This document shows, piece by piece, positions 60,634-64,000 of a stretch of 64,000 nt of DNA (position 1 is its first letter; each line of letters starts with the position of its first letter). The DNA is from Floccularia luteovirens (lineage: Eukaryota; Basidiomycota; Agaricomycetes; Agaricales; Squamanitaceae), in the NCBI GenBank assembly GCA_009739215.1, contig VSJF01000010.1, positions 1,302,001 through 1,366,000 on the forward strand. The letters run 5' to 3'. The notes under the pieces are model-generated. The model worked only from the letters and a program-made list of their open reading frames with translations. It made no database searches and was not told where the DNA came from. The translations under genes and the position numbers were made by a program.

Positions 60634-61674
60634 ATGGCACACCCCCTCAATCCCTCACCCTCGCATTCGACTGTTGCTGCGAGCAACCATGGAAAGGAAG
60701 ATGAAGAACGAGGAATCTCATCAATGCGACCTTCGATGTGGACGTACTTGATGACGGACGTTGATAACATGCAGACAACACCACAACTGGCCGCATATTG
60801 TTTCATGACCGGCTACGTGTAAGATACCTTCAATCTCTTGTCTCAGTTATGTGCAATGCATTTCTAATATCCTTTCAAGTGATGTTGTTTCTTTCTCAGC
60901 AATCTTTGTGTGGTGTGGCTTTCAGACGGGGAATTTTGCACAGGTGGATACTCTGATGCTTGCTCCACTTTATGTTTTCATTCAGCTAAATAAAAATTAT
61001 AGTTGGCGCTTGCACTGGCCCGATTATTCGAGGGTGCTCCTGGATTCAGAGATCAATCATTCCACAAGGCTGATCAGCAAGCCCTTTGTTCATTGTTGTC
61101 CTTCAACGCCGGATCTTTCTTAGGTCGTATAGGCGATCGCGTCGGACCACACAAGCGAATTTGGCTTGTATTTGGAACTTTCCTCCAGGCAGTTTTTACT
61201 ATGGCCAGTGCGATCGCATTTTGGAAGAGTGGACAGCCATCTATCTCCGGAGCTAGAGATGAACCTGCTTGGACAAATGTGCTCACTTTTGTTGGCATCG
61301 CGTTTATGAGTGCTAGTTTGGGTGTGCAAGGAATTATTGGCAAGAGGTTGAACACCCAGTTTGGAACTACCAGTAAGATTTTCTTTTCGATCCTCTATTA
61401 TCTGCGGATCATTGATTGGTAATTTCTCAAAGTTGTTCTAACTACCGTTTGGGTCGAACTGACAACCGACCCTGGGCTATTTAAATTTGGCAAACGCGTA
61501 ATGTCTCGCGACCACAGAGTTATTGCCGCTGCAGCGTTGTTCTTGGGTGCATTTGTAGGACGTGCAATTCTTTTCCCGCTCGGTACCGCCGGTACTCTTG
61601 GTGTTGCTGTCGGCTTCCGAGTGATCATTGCTTTGTCCTGGTTATTTGTACCCCCAAAACAACCCCGTCAATGA
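60634..61674 (+). CDS. DUF1275 (YoaK-like) membrane protein
   Basis: Starts at the ATG at 60634 (MAHPLNPSPSHS) and ends at the TGA 61672-61674. Three introns were joined by eye: about 60821-60880, 60941-61000 and 61373-61430. Joined, it reads MTDVDNMQTTPQLAAY, VDVVSFSAIFVWCGFQTGNFAQ/LALALARLF, SFNAGSFLGRIGDRVG, GIAFMSASLGVQGIIGKRLNTQFGTT/IVLTTVWVEL and ALFLGAFVGRAIL. This is the DUF1275 layout of about six helices, with the conserved D..SF...F..TGN start. The family is widespread in bacteria and fungi; its transport or other function is not established. An N-terminal polar stretch of about 35 residues precedes the domain. Confidence 0.85.
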
Positions 61675-64000
61675 TTCAAATCTCACATAGGTTTACTGCA
61701 TAACTTCATTCAGCAGGAATGAAGTGGTCACTACCCTCCTTATTTGTTCACTTTTATATGCTTTGTTGGCGATTTCTCATACTATTGTTAACCGCCCACC
61801 CTCCCTCTGTTTTGCTTAGACAATAGCTATACTGAAAAGCTATATCCATTCGTTAAAATGTATCTGTATACCTCACAAACCAATTAATTTTCCTTGCTCG
61901 TCTCTGAATGACGTCACTGCTGTGGAATTTACACGGAACAGTTCGTCCCGTTCTTCCGTATGTTTTCTTCCAACTCTATTTTTACGTGTGAAATTGCTGC
62001 TTATAATCAGCAAGTAGATTATGTGCATTCGAAACGAAGGTAGGCTTGAATATGCATTGTCTATAACCATTACCCCGTAGGGCCGAAAAACCGGAAGGTA
62101 TCCAGAGGACTATCGCGCTTCTTGGGTGCAGTTCTAAATTAACGAACCAATGGATGGCATTGACATTGAAACGAAGAACCGTTTGTTAGAATGTCAGCAA
62201 GTACATGTGCCAAAACACACATGTTTTTCGGTTAAACATGCTTCCCGGTAAGTTATAAGTATTATAGATGTCGTATTAACAGCTCCAAGCTCCTAATGGT
62301 TCCTAATAGATACGGGGAAATACGGAGGTTACCTACTACATCTTCCGGGTCTTATGGTGGGGTTGGGTGGGTTCAGTGCTCCCGAAGGTTAATTATGTAC
62401 GAGAAGCAACGAAGGTTTTGTGGGGCTGTTGATGTGGGGAACTTACCTGGATCTTCACAGACATGTAAGTTTGGCGCATCGCTACAAATTGGATGCGGTC
62501 TAGCGCTGAAGTTAATGGGAGGATCCTATCATCTGGCTGGGCGTGCAAGTTCTTTGATATTATGTATAAGTCTAGGGGTGCTACTCCTGTTTTCATCCGT
62601 TCTGCGTCTTTGTTTTTTTGTACTTAATCGAACATTAGGGCCTCCCAAACATCTCCATTCAGAAACCCAAGATGAGACTCAGAATCGAAGAACTTTAAAT
62701 GCCCCCATTGTTACACTGTCCCTCTACATCATTTCGCTGTTTCAAGGATCTCCGTAGTATGCAAATCATCAGTAGTAGGTTTCGTTCAAGAAGTACATCA
62801 CCAACGCAATCCAATAAATCATTTACTACAGCTTGACATACGACTGTTTGTTACACCAAATTTCCAACATCACTTTTCCCGACTGCTCGTCTAATCGCTG
62901 CAGTTGATCAATGGTGGGTAAATATCATTTTGGCCATATATATTTCAATGCTCTCAGATATACACACCACGTCGACCTTGAAGGATGGGCATGTGCCAGG
63001 GATGGGCAGAGGATTGTCTAGGTTTCGAAACAAGGATCACCTTACACCATCGACCGCTCTACTGGGAAATTAGAGATCTCGAATCACAAACGCAGGAATA
63101 GATTAATTATAGAATCTTCGATTGTGCGGTTCTGTCTACATCCAATGTCTGGATACATTCATCTTGTCTACATAATACCGCGCTTTGGTGAAAATAAACA
63201 TTCCAGCAAATGAGAAACGTAGAAACATTGCATCTTGATTTTGGGAATATTTACGGTACTTTCCCGATTTAGCTAATGACGTAAGTATTGTGTAATCTTT
63301 GTCTGCCAAAAATTTTATTTGGCATCACCTTCCCTATCAAACATACCTCAATCGGCCTGCCAGGTTGTAACTGTCACTGGCACCGGGTCGTGCTCACTCT
63401 AGACCCTCTCGACGTCTTTCTGCTTGTCATCATTCAAATCCAACGCTATAGAATTTCGACACCATATAACACCTGGAATACCCTCCAGAACGCGTCAAAC
63501 CTGACACCAACTGTGTCTTACCGACAACTAAAGTTCGTTTATCAATGTTGTAACTTTCACTCGCAACATAAATGCCTATCAACTTAAAACATTAATAAAT
63601 TCTTTCTATTATGATTCTGGTGTATCTTTGCAGGTGGTGAAACACGTTTGATAGACGTATAATCAAAGAACAGTGGAGCCTGAAACTGTTATAACATTGA
63701 TGGACCTCATGCTGTCCGCTTTGATAAAACATTTGTTCAGACACTCGCAGCTGGGCAGCGCATCACTATCTACGGGTACTCTAACGGAAGGCTACTAAAG
63801 TTATACCTGCGCCCATGGAAATTTTCTGTCTCCGGCATGTTTTGTGATACATACATGGTGTAAGTCAACCATCATTGGGGGGAAAGTAAGACTCACACTT
63901 GGTGGTAACTCGGGTCACTAACTCTGTTATCCAGCAAAAAAATGTTAATGTCATATCTGTGTTGTTTATCGTGATACAGTTTCACCTTAATCTTGTCGCC
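61675..64000. other. Right-edge region without a supported gene
   Basis: A single-exon plus-strand frame at 62296-62757 (153 codons, ATG start) contains one hydrophobic stretch (SSLILCISLGVLLLFSSVL) but no family motif, and could be chance. Smaller frames near 63288 and 63680-63860 were not recognised; the latter could be the start of a gene continuing past the edge. Confidence 0.3.

Noticed and set aside
62296..62757. 153-codon plus-strand frame with one hydrophobic stretch
   Set aside because: No family resemblance or exon context; could be chance. Described under the right-edge region.

Overview
The window is a piece of nuclear DNA from a basidiomycete mushroom (class Agaricomycetes, probably Agaricales; this is an inference). 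The evidence is a set of genes split by many 45-65 bp GT-AG introns, together with families typical of that class: DUF6533 seven-helix proteins, NACHT-WD40 NLRs, large divergent F-box/LRR families and tandem CYP P450s. Core eukaryotic genes are also present (ribosomal protein eL20, CSN5, a MOB protein). No rRNA, tRNA, CRISPR array, plasmid origin or intact transposon was recognised.

Layout. 1.7-2.9 kb (-): disordered, probably nuclear protein. 3.6-4.8 kb (-): F-box protein. 5.4-7.9 kb (-): nine-exon SET-MYND methyltransferase. 8.4-11.5 kb (-): Ser/Thr-rich single-pass membrane protein. 13.2-15.2 kb (-): DUF2264 protein. 16.7-18.8 kb (+): F-box/LRR-like gene with an apparent frameshift. 19.7-21.1 kb (+): intact F-box gene, paralogue of the one at 3.6 kb. 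22.6-27.6 kb (+): two tandem cytochrome P450 genes. 29.1-30.6 kb (+): D-amino-acid oxidase. 31.4-35.5 kb (+): NACHT-WD40 NLR with three lesions. 36.9-42.1 kb (-): two DUF6533 membrane-protein genes in a gene-poor stretch, the first probably damaged. 42.7-43.5 kb (-) and 44.2-46.5 kb (+): a divergent pair, a DUF2945/HVA1 TUDOR protein and a MOB protein with a long acidic tail. 48.6-49.9 kb (+): F-box/LRR-like gene. 50.4-51.2 kb (-): ribosomal protein eL20. 51.6-53.1 kb (-): COP9 signalosome subunit 5. 55.4-56.9 kb (+): a third DUF6533 gene. 57.2-59.3 kb (+): large disordered protein. 60.6-61.7 kb (+): DUF1275 membrane protein. The last 2.3 kb holds nothing convincing.

How the parts relate. Housekeeping genes (eL20, CSN5, MOB, SET-MYND) are interspersed with fast-evolving families (F-box, NLR, DUF6533, P450). 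CSN5 deneddylates cullin-RING ligases, whose substrate adaptors include F-box proteins, so the window holds one regulator and four putative adaptors; their co-location is probably chance. The P450 pair and the oxidase could belong to an accessory oxidative pathway, but no core biosynthetic enzyme is present. Gene models were joined by hand from splice signals and family resemblance; no alignment or transcript data were available.
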